A stretch of DNA of 64,000 nucleotides, from contig LVAT01000016.1 of the NCBI GenBank assembly GCA_001604135.1, positions 1 to 64,000 on the forward strand, in the 5' to 3' direction. This document shows positions 18,897 through 27,806 of the stretch, one piece after another. Made by a program: the position numbers and the translations under genes. This DNA is from Clostridiales bacterium Firm_14. Its GTDB lineage: Bacteria > Bacillota > Clostridia > Saccharofermentanales > Saccharofermentanaceae. Below the pieces are notes generated by a model, which was not told the origin of the DNA, did no database searches, and saw only the letters and a list, made by a program, of their open reading frames with translations. The first letter of the stretch is position 1. The number at the start of each line of letters is the position of its first letter.

Positions 18897-20108
18897 ATGT
18901 TAGAAGTATTAAAAAATCTTTGGGAGACATCGGGTTTCGCCCAGTTCTTCCTTGATCCCGATGGATTGAAGAACGCAGTGATGATCCTCGTTGCATTCGG
19001 TCTTTTGTTCCTGGCGATCAAAAAGCAGTTCGAACCCTTGCTCCTGCTCCCTATCGCATTCGGTATGCTCCTTACCAATCTCCCCTGGCCCGGCGGCGGA
19101 ATCTTCCACCCCGAATGGTTTGAAGGTGAGATCAACTGGGCTGCATTAGGCGGCGGTTTTCACGATCCCGCTACAGGCGCTCATATCGATCCGGGTCTTT
19201 TCGACTTCCTGTACATCGGCGTTAAGATGGATATCTTCCCCTGCCTCATCTTCATGGCAGTAGGCGCTATGACAGACTTCGGACCCCTGATCTCCAGACC
19301 TTCATCCTTCTTCATGGGTGCAGGCGCTCAGTTCGGTATCTCTTTTGCTTTCATTGCAGCCTGCTTCCTGGGATTCACTCCTCAGGGCGCTGCTTCAATC
19401 GGAATCATCGGCGGTGCTGACGGCCCGACAGCCATCTATCTCACATCCAAGCTCGCACCTGAGCTCCTTGGCGCCATCGCTATCGCAGCTTACTCTTACA
19501 TGGCTTTGATCCCTATGATCCAGCCCCCTGTAATGAAGCTCTTTACAACAAAGAAAATGCGTAAGGTTAAGATGGAGCAGACAAGACCCGTATCCAAGAC
19601 AGAGAAGATCTGCTTCCCTATCATCGTTACAGTTGTCTGCGTTCTCATCCTTCCTTCAGTTGCACCTCTCCTCGGCTGCCTCATGCTCGGCAACCTCTTC
19701 AGAGAATCAGGCGTTACAGACCGTCTCTCAGACACAGCTCAGAACGCTATGTGCAACATCGTAACGATCATGCTCGGTACATCCGTTGGTGCTACAGCTG
19801 TAGGCTCAAGATTCCTCAAGCTTGATACGCTCCTCATCATCGGCATCGGTCTCGCAGCATTCATCTTCGCTACAGTCGGCGGCCTCGTCATCGGCGACAT
19901 CATGTACTTCCTGTCAAAGGGCAAGATCAACCCGCTCATCGGCGCAGCAGGCGTTTCCGCCGTTCCTATGGCAGCACGTGTTGCTTCCAAGGTCGGCCAG
20001 AAGGAAAATCCTTCCAACTTCCTGCTCATGCATGCCATGGGTCCTAACGTAGCAGGCGTTATCGGTTCTGCAGTTGCTGCAGGCATCCTGCTCACACTCT
20101 TCGGCTGA
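18897..20108 (+). CDS. oadB: Na+-translocating decarboxylase beta subunit
   Basis: The integral membrane subunit couples decarboxylation of carboxybiotin to export of Na+. The 403-residue protein has about nine to eleven hydrophobic helices and the family signature IGGADGPTAIY near residue 165, which includes the Asp used in Na+ transport, and GPNVAGVIGSAVAAG near the end. GGGGG lies 8 bp before the ATG. It is the last gene of the operon, followed by a terminator. No biotin carboxylase gene is present, which fits a decarboxylase pump and not a carboxylase. Confidence 0.95.
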   Translation: MLEVLKNLWETSGFAQFFLDPDGLKNAVMILVAFGLLFLAIKKQFEPLLLLPIAFGMLLTNLPWPGGGIFHPEWFEGEINWAALGGGFHDPATGAHIDPGLFDFLYIGVKMDIFPCLIFMAVGAMTDFGPLISRPSSFFMGAGAQFGISFAFIAACFLGFTPQGAASIGIIGGADGPTAIYLTSKLAPELLGAIAIAAYSYMALIPMIQPPVMKLFTTKKMRKVKMEQTRPVSKTEKICFPIIVTVVCVLILPSVAPLLGCLMLGNLFRESGVTDRLSDTAQNAMCNIVTIMLGTSVGATAVGSRFLKLDTLLIIGIGLAAFIFATVGGLVIGDIMYFLSKGKINPLIGAAGVSAVPMAARVASKVGQKENPSNFLLMHAMGPNVAGVIGSAVAAGILLTLFG

Positions 20109-20142
20109 TATAATTAGCTATTAAAAGAAATAACCTATTAAA

Positions 20143-20170
20143 GACTCCCTGCACTTTGCAGGGAGTTTTT
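20143..20170 (+). terminator. Terminator of the Na+ decarboxylase operon
   Basis: ACTCCCTGCA pairs with TGCAGGGAGT, followed by TTTTTAT, 35 bp after the oadB stop. Confidence 0.9.
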
Positions 20171-20185
20171 ATTTGCGTGTATGTA

Positions 20186-20255
20186 GCACCGTCTGCGCTT
20201 CGCCGTCAAGGAACGGCATCGCTGCCTTTATCACCCTTGACCGCTCGCTTGACGG
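20186..20255. repeat. Left copy of a GC-rich palindromic repeat
   Basis: This about 70-bp stretch contains GCACC, GCCGTCAAGG (20202-20211), ACCCTTGAC and CTTGACGG. Read on the opposite strand, it aligns with the repeat at 20683-20756. The two copies are diverged and in inverted orientation, like a REP pair or the ends of a small non-coding element. Confidence 0.5.
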
Positions 20256-20337
20256 AGCAGAAGTAGTAGTCAAGAGGCGGATTCCCCGCCTCTCATCTGA
20301 CGACTGGGCAGAAACTATAGTACGATGTCGGTTTATT

Positions 20338-20576
20338 CGTGGTTTTTCGTAGCTTTTTTGCAGGTTTCTTGCAGGCTTTTTGGTGCTTTGAGACGTCTTT
20401 GCAGGTTTTTCAGAGCTTCTTTCAGTGAAAACGGTAGTAGTTTTGTATCCTTTTGTAGACATAACAAATACCTGCAAATCTCTGAAGGAAAACTCCAAAG
20501 GTTCCAGACAAAAACCGGCAAAGGCAGGAGTTTCATAACAAATACCGGCAAAAGCCTGCAAGGAAATCTCTGAAAA
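20338..20576. repeat. Gene-free stretch of short mixed repeats
   Basis: TTGCAGG occurs at 20359, 20369 and 20399; its inverse CCTGCAA at 20471 and 20555. ATAACAAATACC is repeated at 20461 and 20535 (74 bp apart) and AAATCTCTGAA at 20476 and 20564. The 74-bp period matches the array at 32787. A reading frame of 197 codons runs through the region on the minus strand, but it is made of these repeats and is not believed to be a gene. Confidence 0.5.
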
Positions 20577-20646
20577 GCACTGAATCAACCGACAATGAAA
20601 TATAGATTTTGATAAGGCTTCTTTAGAGCACCGGCATCTTTGATGC

Positions 20647-20669
20647 AAGAGGTGCTTAAGGCACCTCTT
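20647..20669. repeat. 23-bp hairpin inside the repeat region
   Basis: AAGAGGTGC (20647-20655) and GCACCTCTT (20661-20669) form a perfect 9-bp stem with a 5-base loop. No T-tract follows on either strand. Confidence 0.6.
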
Positions 20670-20682
20670 AAACACTAAATAA

Positions 20683-20756
20683 GCGCCCGCCACGGATGCA
20701 GTCAAGGGCGCTTTTAGCGAGTGGAACGTCCCTTGACGGCAAACACGGGCGGGTGC
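20683..20756. repeat. Right copy of the GC-rich palindromic repeat
   Basis: GCGCCCGCC (20683-20691) pairs with GGGCGGGTGC (20747-20756), and GTCAAGGG (20701-20708) with CCCTTGAC (20730-20737), around a CGCTTTTAGCG loop. It forms a long interrupted hairpin and is an inverted, diverged relative of 20186-20255. Confidence 0.6.
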
Positions 20757-20770
20757 TATCACCCCAATAA

Positions 20771-20806
20771 AAAACCCCTCCGGAAGGGATCTTCCGAAGG
20801 GGCAAA
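20771..20806 (-). terminator. Terminator of the flotillin-like gene
   Basis: On the minus strand CCCCTTCGGAAG and CTTCCGGAGGGG form a stem followed by TTTTTTATT, just after the gene stop at 20824. Confidence 0.88.
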
Positions 20807-20823
20807 ACGTTTTAGATTTCAGA

Positions 20824-22458
20824 TCAATCTTCTGTCGTCGGTGTTGTACCGCTTACTGGATTGTCTGCATCGCCTGTTGAGAGGTTTACTGTTGAAACGT
20901 TCTCAAGGCCGTTGATCGTGATGTTCTTGTTGACCTTAGCATCATAGGTGTTAGCCTTCATGATCTCTCTGATGTCGATTCCCGTAGCTTCCTTAACAGA
21001 CTCGATGGTCTTTGCAAGGACGGAAGGTACATAAGAGCCCATTGAGCTTACGCCTGTGTCGCCGCCGCCGTTGCCGGAATCGATGATCGTAACCTTATCG
21101 ATCTGGCCGAGAGGCTCAGCGATTGCAGCTGCCATGTCAGGAAGTGCCTTAACGATCATTTCCATCATAGCTGCCTGGCCGTACTTCTTCATAGCTTCAG
21201 CCTTCTTGTCGATTGCTTCAGCCTCAGCTAAACCCTTAGCAGCGATTGCTTCAGCTTCAGCCTTACCCTTTGCTGCGATGGCATCAGCTTCAGCCTTACC
21301 CTTTGCAGCGATGGCGTTAGCTTCCTGCTGTCTTGCGAACAATTCAGCTTCAGCCTGAGCCTTTCTTGCGTCAGCTTCCTTCTGCTTAGCAAAGAGGTCA
21401 GCCTCAGCCTGGATCTTCTTAACTTCCTGCTGCTTCTCGAGTTCGAACTTCTCAGCTTCAGCCTTTCTCTGTCTCTCATAGAGAGCTGCGTCTGCTGCCT
21501 GCTGCTTTGCGAACTTCTCAGCTTCTGCCTTCTTCTTGACTTCAGCGTCGAGAGCCTGCTCTTTAACTTCAGCTTCTTTTCTCTTGAGGTCGACTTCCTT
21601 CTCCTGACGAGCGATGTCGGCGTTGGTCTTTGTGACCTCGATTGTCTTTCTCTGATTCTCTTTCTGAATCTCGTAAGCTGCGTCTGCCTCAGCCTGCTTT
21701 GAATCTTCGACTGTCTTGAGCTCAGCTCTCTTGATAGCGAGTTCATTCTGCTTTACGGCGATCTCTGTGTCAGCCAGGACCTTAGCGTCGTTAGCTTCCT
21801 TCTGAGCCTGTGCCTGAGCGATTGCAACGTCTCTGTCAGCCTGTGCCTTAGCGATAGAAGCATCCTTCTGGATCTTAGCCATGTTGTCCTGACCGAGAGC
21901 ATTGATGAGATCCTTCTCATCTGTTACGTGCTGTACGTTGCAGGAGATGATCTCGATACCGAGGCGCTTCATGTCTTCCTGAGCCTTCTGCTGAACCTCG
22001 TCACCGAACTTCTTTCTGTCGTTGCAGAGGTCCTTCAGTGTGATCGTACCGATGATCTCTCTCATGTTACCCTGAAGGGAATCTACGAGAGAATCTGCAA
22101 TCTGCTGCTCCTTCATGTTGAGGAAGTTCTTCATGGCGAGCTTAACGCCTTCACCTTCGCTCATCACTCTTACCTTTGCGACTGCGTCGATGTTAACACC
22201 GATGAAGTCTGCTGTAGGTACGTATCCGTCAGTCTTGATGTCGATTGAGATCTGCTTGATGAGGAGCTCGTCCTTTCTCTCGAAGAAGGGCATCTTGAGT
22301 CCTGCTCTACCGATCAAGATCTTAGGATTCCTGCGGAGACCTGAGATGATGTAAGCCTTATCCGGCGGTGCTTTTACGTAGCTTGAGATCACGATGATGA
22401 TGATGAAGACAACTACGATTGCCGCTGCGATAAGCGGTACTGTTAAGAATTCTGGCAT
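20824..22458 (-). CDS. Flotillin-like SPFH membrane scaffold protein
   Basis: Flotillins organise ordered membrane microdomains. The 544-residue protein starts at MPEFLTVPL (22458), preceded by AAGGAGG; a longer N-terminus without ribosome site is rejected. Residues 4-27 are one transmembrane helix. An SPFH domain follows (AYIISGLRRNPKILIGRAGLKMPFF onwards), then an Ala/Glu/Lys coiled coil (about 195-410) with repeated AKGKAEADAIA phrases, and a short C-terminal tail. It matches the layout of Bacillus YuaG/FloT, although no NfeD partner is adjacent. It is monocistronic, with a good promoter at 22539-22566. Confidence 0.93.
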   Translation of the reverse strand: MPEFLTVPLIAAAIVVVFIIIIVISSYVKAPPDKAYIISGLRRNPKILIGRAGLKMPFFERKDELLIKQISIDIKTDGYVPTADFIGVNIDAVAKVRVMSEGEGVKLAMKNFLNMKEQQIADSLVDSLQGNMREIIGTITLKDLCNDRKKFGDEVQQKAQEDMKRLGIEIISCNVQHVTDEKDLINALGQDNMAKIQKDASIAKAQADRDVAIAQAQAQKEANDAKVLADTEIAVKQNELAIKRAELKTVEDSKQAEADAAYEIQKENQRKTIEVTKTNADIARQEKEVDLKRKEAEVKEQALDAEVKKKAEAEKFAKQQAADAALYERQRKAEAEKFELEKQQEVKKIQAEADLFAKQKEADARKAQAEAELFARQQEANAIAAKGKAEADAIAAKGKAEAEAIAAKGLAEAEAIDKKAEAMKKYGQAAMMEMIVKALPDMAAAIAEPLGQIDKVTIIDSGNGGGDTGVSSMGSYVPSVLAKTIESVKEATGIDIREIMKANTYDAKVNKNITINGLENVSTVNLSTGDADNPVSGTTPTTED

Positions 22459-22538
22459 TTTCCTTATCCTCCTTATTCTTAAAAAACCCCACACCGGTTC
22501 ATTTACGGCACGGGGACGCATAATTTATTGCTAAAGAT

Positions 22539-22566
22539 ATTTTACATTATGGGTACCCCCGGTCAA
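22539..22566 (-). promoter_or_regulatory. Promoter of the flotillin-like gene
   Basis: On the minus strand TTGACC (complement of 22561-22566) and TAAAAT (complement of 22539-22544) are separated by 16 bp. The remaining gap to 22706 shows only weak inverted repeats. Confidence 0.65.
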
Positions 22567-22706
22567 GGAAAATCGTATCGGGGCAATTCCGATTTGTACA
22601 CTTGAATAATTTGGAATATCTCCGGTTGTGCGGGTTTAATATTTTTCGACAATTCAGGGCACAAAAACGCTGTGATGTAACTATACAAGACCTTAGAGCG
22701 TTTCAA

Positions 22707-22737
22707 AAGAAAACCCGCCCTGATATAAGGCGGGTGA
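22707..22737 (-). terminator. Terminator of the hemolysin III family gene
   Basis: ACCCGCC (22713-22719) and GGCGGGT (22729-22735) form the stem. On the minus strand TTTTCTTTTG follows. Confidence 0.85.
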
Positions 22738-22762
22738 ATCGTTCCTTAAAGATAAGTATTTA

Positions 22763-23587
22763 TTAATTGAAGAAGTATACGAATCCCAATACGTGGAGGA
22801 CTACGCCTGCAATGCAGAAGAAGTGCCATACCATGTGGGAGAACTTGAATCTTCTCTTGGAAGGCGCGAAAAAGATACCTACCGTGTAAACGATCGCACC
22901 TGACAAAAGAAGCCAGAAAGTAACGAGTGATGTGTTCTTGTAGAACTCAACGATCCTGAAGATGATTCCCCAACCCATCAATGCATAGATGAAATATGTG
23001 AATCCCTTGCCGACCTTTGTGTGATAAGCAAGTGCCGTAACGAGAACGCCTGCGACTGCGCAAGCTGCTTCCAGAGCCCAGAGGACTGCGCCTGAGATGG
23101 GGCCGAGCACGTTGATGCAGATGGGTGTATATGCGCCGAGGATCGCAAAATATGCGACACTTCTGTTGACCTTGTTCATGACTCTCTTGTGGGGAGTGCC
23201 GTGCTTCATGAGGTGATATACCGTGGACATGAGGAGCGCAAGGATCAGTGTGATGATGAAAGCAGAGATGGCAATGACAGACATGACAACGTGTGCAGGT
23301 GTAGCGCTTGCCTCTGCAGTAACTTTTAAGTATGTGTTTATCGCAGCGAAAGGAAGGAGACCCAGAAGATAGAGAACAACGACGCCGGATGTTACAGAGT
23401 TGCCGACTTCCTCACCGAAAGTCTCGTATGTCTTGTTGATACCTCTTCTTACGGCCTGCTTGGAACTCTCAAACCATGTAAGCTGCTTGAGACCTTCTTC
23501 GAGCGGGTCTTCACCGGTCTGCGCGGCATGCTTCTTGTCGGAGCTGCTCGCGAGCAACGTCTTCCAGTATTTCTTGTTCTTAGCCAT
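22763..23587 (-). CDS. Hemolysin III / PAQR family membrane protein
   Basis: The 274-residue protein has a 65-residue hydrophilic N-terminal extension and seven hydrophobic segments from about residue 65. Family markers visible are the STVYHLM segment after the second helix and WHFFCIAGVVLHVLG in the last helix, whose Ser and His residues bind zinc in PAQR proteins. Relatives in Firmicutes are annotated as hemolysin III, but true haemolytic activity is rarely shown; a hydrolase-like or lipid-signalling role is equally possible. It is a single gene with its own terminator. Confidence 0.9.
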   Translation of the reverse strand: MAKNKKYWKTLLASSSDKKHAAQTGEDPLEEGLKQLTWFESSKQAVRRGINKTYETFGEEVGNSVTSGVVVLYLLGLLPFAAINTYLKVTAEASATPAHVVMSVIAISAFIITLILALLMSTVYHLMKHGTPHKRVMNKVNRSVAYFAILGAYTPICINVLGPISGAVLWALEAACAVAGVLVTALAYHTKVGKGFTYFIYALMGWGIIFRIVEFYKNTSLVTFWLLLSGAIVYTVGIFFAPSKRRFKFSHMVWHFFCIAGVVLHVLGFVYFFN

Positions 23588-23665
23588 CGTTCCTATTCTC
23601 CATACTTTTAGTCAACTGATACATTTTACAAGGTGTAAGGTAGGTTTTCAACCTCGCGGAAATGC

Positions 23666-24661
23666 TTATTGGTTATTATCTCCGCCGTCCGTCGAAGGTC
23701 CTCCGAGCTCGATGACATCGTCGCGGCTTCCTGCTGGTGCTCCGAGCTGGATGACATCGTCTGCCTTGGGCTTCGGAGGAGGCATCGGGATGGCCTCATC
23801 TGCCTTCGGCCTGGGTGCTGAGAGCTCTATCGGCGCGTCGTTCTTTTTCTCTTCTGCGGGAGTTCCTGCTCCTAAGGCTTCGACAGGCTTTCTCTCGGGT
23901 GCTCCGATATGGACGGGCCTTACGGGGGCTCTTACGCCGGCACGGGGCTTCTTCACGCCGTCTTTTAATGCAGGCTTTTCTTCAGCTGCGGGAGCCTTGA
24001 TAGCTGCAGTGTCTTCATCGCCGAATGACGGCAGGTTCTTTCTGGTGATGTCGGCAGGTGTCTGAGCCGTAACAGGCGCAGAGATTACCGTTCCCAATAC
24101 TTCGGGCTTGCCGGACAGTTCGGGCTTTCTGGCAGCCTTCGGAGATGCCTGGTCAGGCGTCATGGGGTTAAGCTGCTCTGAAAGGTAAGCTAATCTGTAG
24201 AATCTGATGACCCTTAAAACGACGGGCCAGAATATTGCCACCGGCAGGAGCCAGTAAACGATCTTCGATGCGGCAGCATCGCCGATGAGCTTGGATAAAG
24301 CTGCGAAAGGAGCCTGCATGACGTTATAGATCGTTCTTAATACGAGTGCGCCGAACTTTGTTATAAGGCCGGGATCTTCCGTCGCGAGCTTCTCTGCAGG
24401 ATAGAACCACAAAGGCAGATAGATGAGGATGCCGTATGCGGCAAGGCCCCAGTTGACCCATTCCTTTTTCCTGAACGCAGCGAAGAAAGGAAGGAAGACT
24501 ACGAAGAACAGTGCATAGAGGAAGCTCATGAAGCGCTCTAAGATCGGGAAATCCCTGGGAACTATGCCGTCAAAAGTAAAATAGAGCGGCGAGAAGAAGA
24601 CGAATGCCAGAGCACCCGCTATAAGTCCCAAGAATACACATGTGAAGTAGTCTCTTCTCAT
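23666..24661 (-). CDS. Membrane protein with a Pro/Ala-rich tail, unknown function
   Basis: The 331-residue protein has four or five hydrophobic helices in residues 1-180 (for example VFLGLIAGALAFVFF near the start and IVYWLLPVAIFWPVVL near 155), followed by a long soluble tail rich in Pro, Ala, Lys and Glu with repeated APRPKADEAIPM and PKPKADDVIQLG-like phrases. It lies 78 bp upstream of the hemolysin III gene on the same strand and may share its transcript. No family is recognised. Confidence 0.75.
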   Translation of the reverse strand: MRRDYFTCVFLGLIAGALAFVFFSPLYFTFDGIVPRDFPILERFMSFLYALFFVVFLPFFAAFRKKEWVNWGLAAYGILIYLPLWFYPAEKLATEDPGLITKFGALVLRTIYNVMQAPFAALSKLIGDAAASKIVYWLLPVAIFWPVVLRVIRFYRLAYLSEQLNPMTPDQASPKAARKPELSGKPEVLGTVISAPVTAQTPADITRKNLPSFGDEDTAAIKAPAAEEKPALKDGVKKPRAGVRAPVRPVHIGAPERKPVEALGAGTPAEEKKNDAPIELSAPRPKADEAIPMPPPKPKADDVIQLGAPAGSRDDVIELGGPSTDGGDNNQ

Positions 24662-24678
24662 ATATCCCCTTATGATTT

Positions 24679-24711
24679 AATAGGCCGGCTCAAAAAGAGC
24701 CGACCCTATTT
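24679..24711 (-). terminator. Terminator of the GH3 gene
   Basis: GGTCGGCTC and GAGCCGGCC pair around a TTTTT loop, 46 bp after the GH3 stop. The downstream T-tract is modest. Confidence 0.65.
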
Positions 24712-24756
24712 TAATACAAAACACTTTATTTATAAAATATCTGCTGTATTTTTGCC

Positions 24757-27546
24757 TTAATCCAGCGGTCTTAAGTATTTGATCTTGAGCGTCTTGATCG
24801 TTACGCCGCCTGATGCGAAATGAATGCGGAATACGCAGTTCTTGGCATACATCAAGCACTCGGCTTCCTTTGTGACGATCTCGCCGTTCGTGCCGTTCCA
24901 TGTGATGACCGCGAAAGGAATGCTCGTGACGTAGCATGTCATCGGGATCTGCGCGAGCTCACCCAAGTTGGAATAGCCGGTGAATTCGAGTGAGTAGTAG
25001 CCCTGCTTCTCGCATGTGAGGCCGAAGACGAAGTCCTTGCCTCTGGAAGTCTTTGTCTTGCACTCGATCGTGATCTCATCAGACATCTCATAGTAAACAT
25101 CAGTATCGACTTCAACATCGTCGTCCGTGAAGGGGCTGTCGATGTGTTCGAGCTTGACTTCGTTGCCCTCCACCCTGTCCATTGCGGGTGTGTTCATGGC
25201 GAAGTTTAAGATGTTCTTCGCGTTTCTCTGGAGCTCGGCGCGTGTGATCTGCGAGCCGTCACCCTCGGTAAGTTCCTTATAAGTATCAGCTTCCAGGAGG
25301 TTCTCCTTTTCGACGCATGTGCAGACCATGTAAACGTCATTCTGGGATCTTGCCATTACCGAGTGGTCTTCGAGATTATACTTATCTGCGGCCGTGACTT
25401 CCTTATTGATATAAGCCCACCAGTCGGTCATTACGAGGCCCGTGAAGCCCCACTGCTCGCGGAGGATCATGGTGTTCTGGTCATAGTGGTTAGCGCTGTA
25501 TGTGTCATTGATCCTGTTGTAGCTCGTCATGACGCATCTTGCGCCGCCTTCCCTGATCGCGATCTCGAATGCGGGAAGGTAGATCTCACGCAGAGCCCTT
25601 GAGGATACGCGGGAGCTCATCTCACGTCTGTGTGTCTCGCGGTTGTTTGCGCAGAAGTGCTTGATTACGGGAGTTACGCCGGACTTCTCCAATGCCCTGA
25701 CCTGAGCTGCAGCCATGAGGCCCGTAAGGAGCGGATCCTCGGAGAAATATTCGAAGTTGCGTCCGTTAAGCGGATGTCTGTGAATGTTGATTCCGGGGCC
25801 CAGGAGCGCGTCGATCTTGTTGGAGAGCATCTCGATTCCAAGATATGTATAGAGCTCTTCTACAAGCTCAACGTTAAATGTGGATGCGAGGCATGTTCCG
25901 TTAGGAAGAGAGAATGCCTTCTTGCCGGAATCAATTCTCATGCCTGAAGGACCGTCAGTGCAGCAGAGCGTGGGAACGCCAAGCGCTTTAAGCTCTTTGG
26001 TGACACCTCCGAACGCAGCGGCCGTGCCGATAGTAACCTTGGGGCTTCCCATGCCCTCGCCTCTTATAATGAGGCAGAGATCCTCATCGGTAAGCTGAGC
26101 TACGAATTCGTCCATCGTATTCTTGCCGTGCTTAACGTCAGCGAGCCTGATTCCCTTATCGCCTGTCTGGGGGATCTCCGGAGCGACCCTTTCCATTCTC
26201 GTTGCAAGGTGGTCGACAGTCTTAAGCGGCGTATCCTCTTCACCCTTAGAATATGTGCCGTCACCGTTAGGGATTGCGGTAAGGCGCTTATAGGGCTTAA
26301 GCGGAAGGAGGGCATTCTCGAGAGCTTCAAGGAGTCTTCCTTCGGAAAGCTCGAAAGAACCGACCGGAGAAGCGCTCATGAAATCGCTTCCGAGGAAGAA
26401 TTCATAAGTTCCCTTCTCCAGAACGAAGCCGGTCGTGCCAAAGCCCGTTCTGCAGTCGTCATCAAAGGATGCGAATCTTCTTAAAGGAGCGGTGATCGTT
26501 ACGCGCTCTTCACAGCCAGAAGGGATGTTTCCGGTCTTTGTAAAGCCGGCCAAAACCCTTGCGGGCTTGGAAAGCTTGCCGTCAGGGGCTTTGCAATAGA
26601 GCATGACGGCTTTCTTTCCTGCTTTGTCACCCGAATTTTTGACTGTAACGCTTACCGTTACGGTGTTGTTGTCATATTCAAATGCTGCGTCCGTAAGATC
26701 GAACGTCGTGTAGGACAGACCGAATCCGAAGGGATAGAGAACGTCCTTGCTGTCGAATGTGGAGAAGTATCTGTAGCCGACGAAGATATCTTCCTGATAG
26801 ATGTCTTCCTTGATGTCCTTAAGGAAATTGGCATCCGAAGGATAGTCTTCGAGCTTTCTTGCGATCGTATCGGGAAGCGCTCCTGAAGGGTTCTCCTTGC
26901 CTGTAAGGACTCTTGCGACGCTGATGCCGCCGATCATGCCGGCCTGCCAAACATAAAGAACGCTCTTGATGCCGTACTTATCAACGAATGACATGTCGAT
27001 GATGTTGCCGACATTAAGAAGGACTATCGTCTTGTCGAATGCCTTGGTGACATTTCTGAGCATCTCTTCCTCGCTGTCGCTTAAGAAGAATGCGCCCTTC
27101 TCTGCGGAATTGTCCCTGTCCTCGCCTGCAGTTCTCGCGATAATGATAACGGCATAATCGTTTCTGGAAGCGAGCTTTTCTGCGAGATCAAGGGACACAG
27201 GCATCTCGGCCTGAGACCATGCCTCCTTGCCCCAGCCGAGTCCTGCGTCGATGGGATTCTCAAGATCCCATTTGTCGTATATGTCCATGAGCTCAGCATC
27301 AAGAGTGATGCTGCCGCAGTCATTGAGACCTTCCCTGATGTCCGTTACGTGGTGAACGTTTACCATGCCGCCGGAACCTGTTCCGGACTTGTAGTAATGG
27401 GTCTGCATCCTTCCGAAGAGAGCAACGTGCGCGCCCGTCTTCAGAGGAAGAACGCTGTCCTTATTCTCGAGCATAACGATGCCTTCGGCAGCCGTCTTGA
27501 TTGCTGATTCGGTATATTCATTCCAGTTAAGGGTTATATCATTCAT
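24757..27546 (-). CDS. Glycoside hydrolase family 3 beta-glucosidase with permuted domain order
   Basis: The 929-residue enzyme hydrolyses terminal beta-D-glucosides or related sugars. The domain order is reversed compared with the usual GH3: the (alpha/beta)6 GH3 C-terminal domain comes first (AAEGIVMLENKDSVLPL at residue 18, through VARVLTGKENPSGALPDT), then a fibronectin-III-like domain (GFGLSYTTFDL onwards), then the TIM-barrel domain (CTDGPSGMR; GPGINIHRHPLNGRNFEY; VIKHFCANNRE), with the nucleophile Asp in VMTDWWA. About 140 C-terminal residues form an extra beta-rich domain. There is no signal peptide, so it is cytoplasmic and probably acts on imported oligosaccharides. Permuted GH3 enzymes are known from Ruminococcus and Butyrivibrio. 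Confidence 0.95.
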   Translation of the reverse strand: MNDITLNWNEYTESAIKTAAEGIVMLENKDSVLPLKTGAHVALFGRMQTHYYKSGTGSGGMVNVHHVTDIREGLNDCGSITLDAELMDIYDKWDLENPIDAGLGWGKEAWSQAEMPVSLDLAEKLASRNDYAVIIIARTAGEDRDNSAEKGAFFLSDSEEEMLRNVTKAFDKTIVLLNVGNIIDMSFVDKYGIKSVLYVWQAGMIGGISVARVLTGKENPSGALPDTIARKLEDYPSDANFLKDIKEDIYQEDIFVGYRYFSTFDSKDVLYPFGFGLSYTTFDLTDAAFEYDNNTVTVSVTVKNSGDKAGKKAVMLYCKAPDGKLSKPARVLAGFTKTGNIPSGCEERVTITAPLRRFASFDDDCRTGFGTTGFVLEKGTYEFFLGSDFMSASPVGSFELSEGRLLEALENALLPLKPYKRLTAIPNGDGTYSKGEEDTPLKTVDHLATRMERVAPEIPQTGDKGIRLADVKHGKNTMDEFVAQLTDEDLCLIIRGEGMGSPKVTIGTAAAFGGVTKELKALGVPTLCCTDGPSGMRIDSGKKAFSLPNGTCLASTFNVELVEELYTYLGIEMLSNKIDALLGPGINIHRHPLNGRNFEYFSEDPLLTGLMAAAQVRALEKSGVTPVIKHFCANNRETHRREMSSRVSSRALREIYLPAFEIAIREGGARCVMTSYNRINDTYSANHYDQNTMILREQWGFTGLVMTDWWAYINKEVTAADKYNLEDHSVMARSQNDVYMVCTCVEKENLLEADTYKELTEGDGSQITRAELQRNAKNILNFAMNTPAMDRVEGNEVKLEHIDSPFTDDDVEVDTDVYYEMSDEITIECKTKTSRGKDFVFGLTCEKQGYYSLEFTGYSNLGELAQIPMTCYVTSIPFAVITWNGTNGEIVTKEAECLMYAKNCVFRIHFASGGVTIKTLKIKYLRPLD

Positions 27547-27806
27547 TGACTAATCCTCCTGTTGATCCTGATATTTTTAAGGCACCTAAAAAACGCCTGT
27601 GCACTGAATATACAGCATTTCAAAGCCGCATGATTGTATTTTACCCACTTTTATTATTCATTTCTTGCTCTTGCTCGCAATGTATGTAAACAAGCCGTGA
27701 ATTGAAGGTTTTTGCCCTTGATAAAGTTATAAATATGCAAGCTATCTGATATGAAATGAAAAATCCCAGACCTATAATGTTGAGACTTTGATTAATAAGG
27801 ATCCAT

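Noticed and set aside
20169-20762. Minus-strand reading frame of 197 codons in the repeat region
   Set aside because: It is made of the TTGCAGG/CCTGCAA repeats and the GC-rich palindromes at both ends, has no ribosome binding site and no domain. It is best read as a by-product of the repeats.
22567-22706. A fifth paired-word array in the flotillin upstream gap
   Set aside because: ATTCC/GGAAT and GTGC/GCAC pairs occur once each with different spans (32 and 35 bp). They do not repeat, so chance cannot be excluded.
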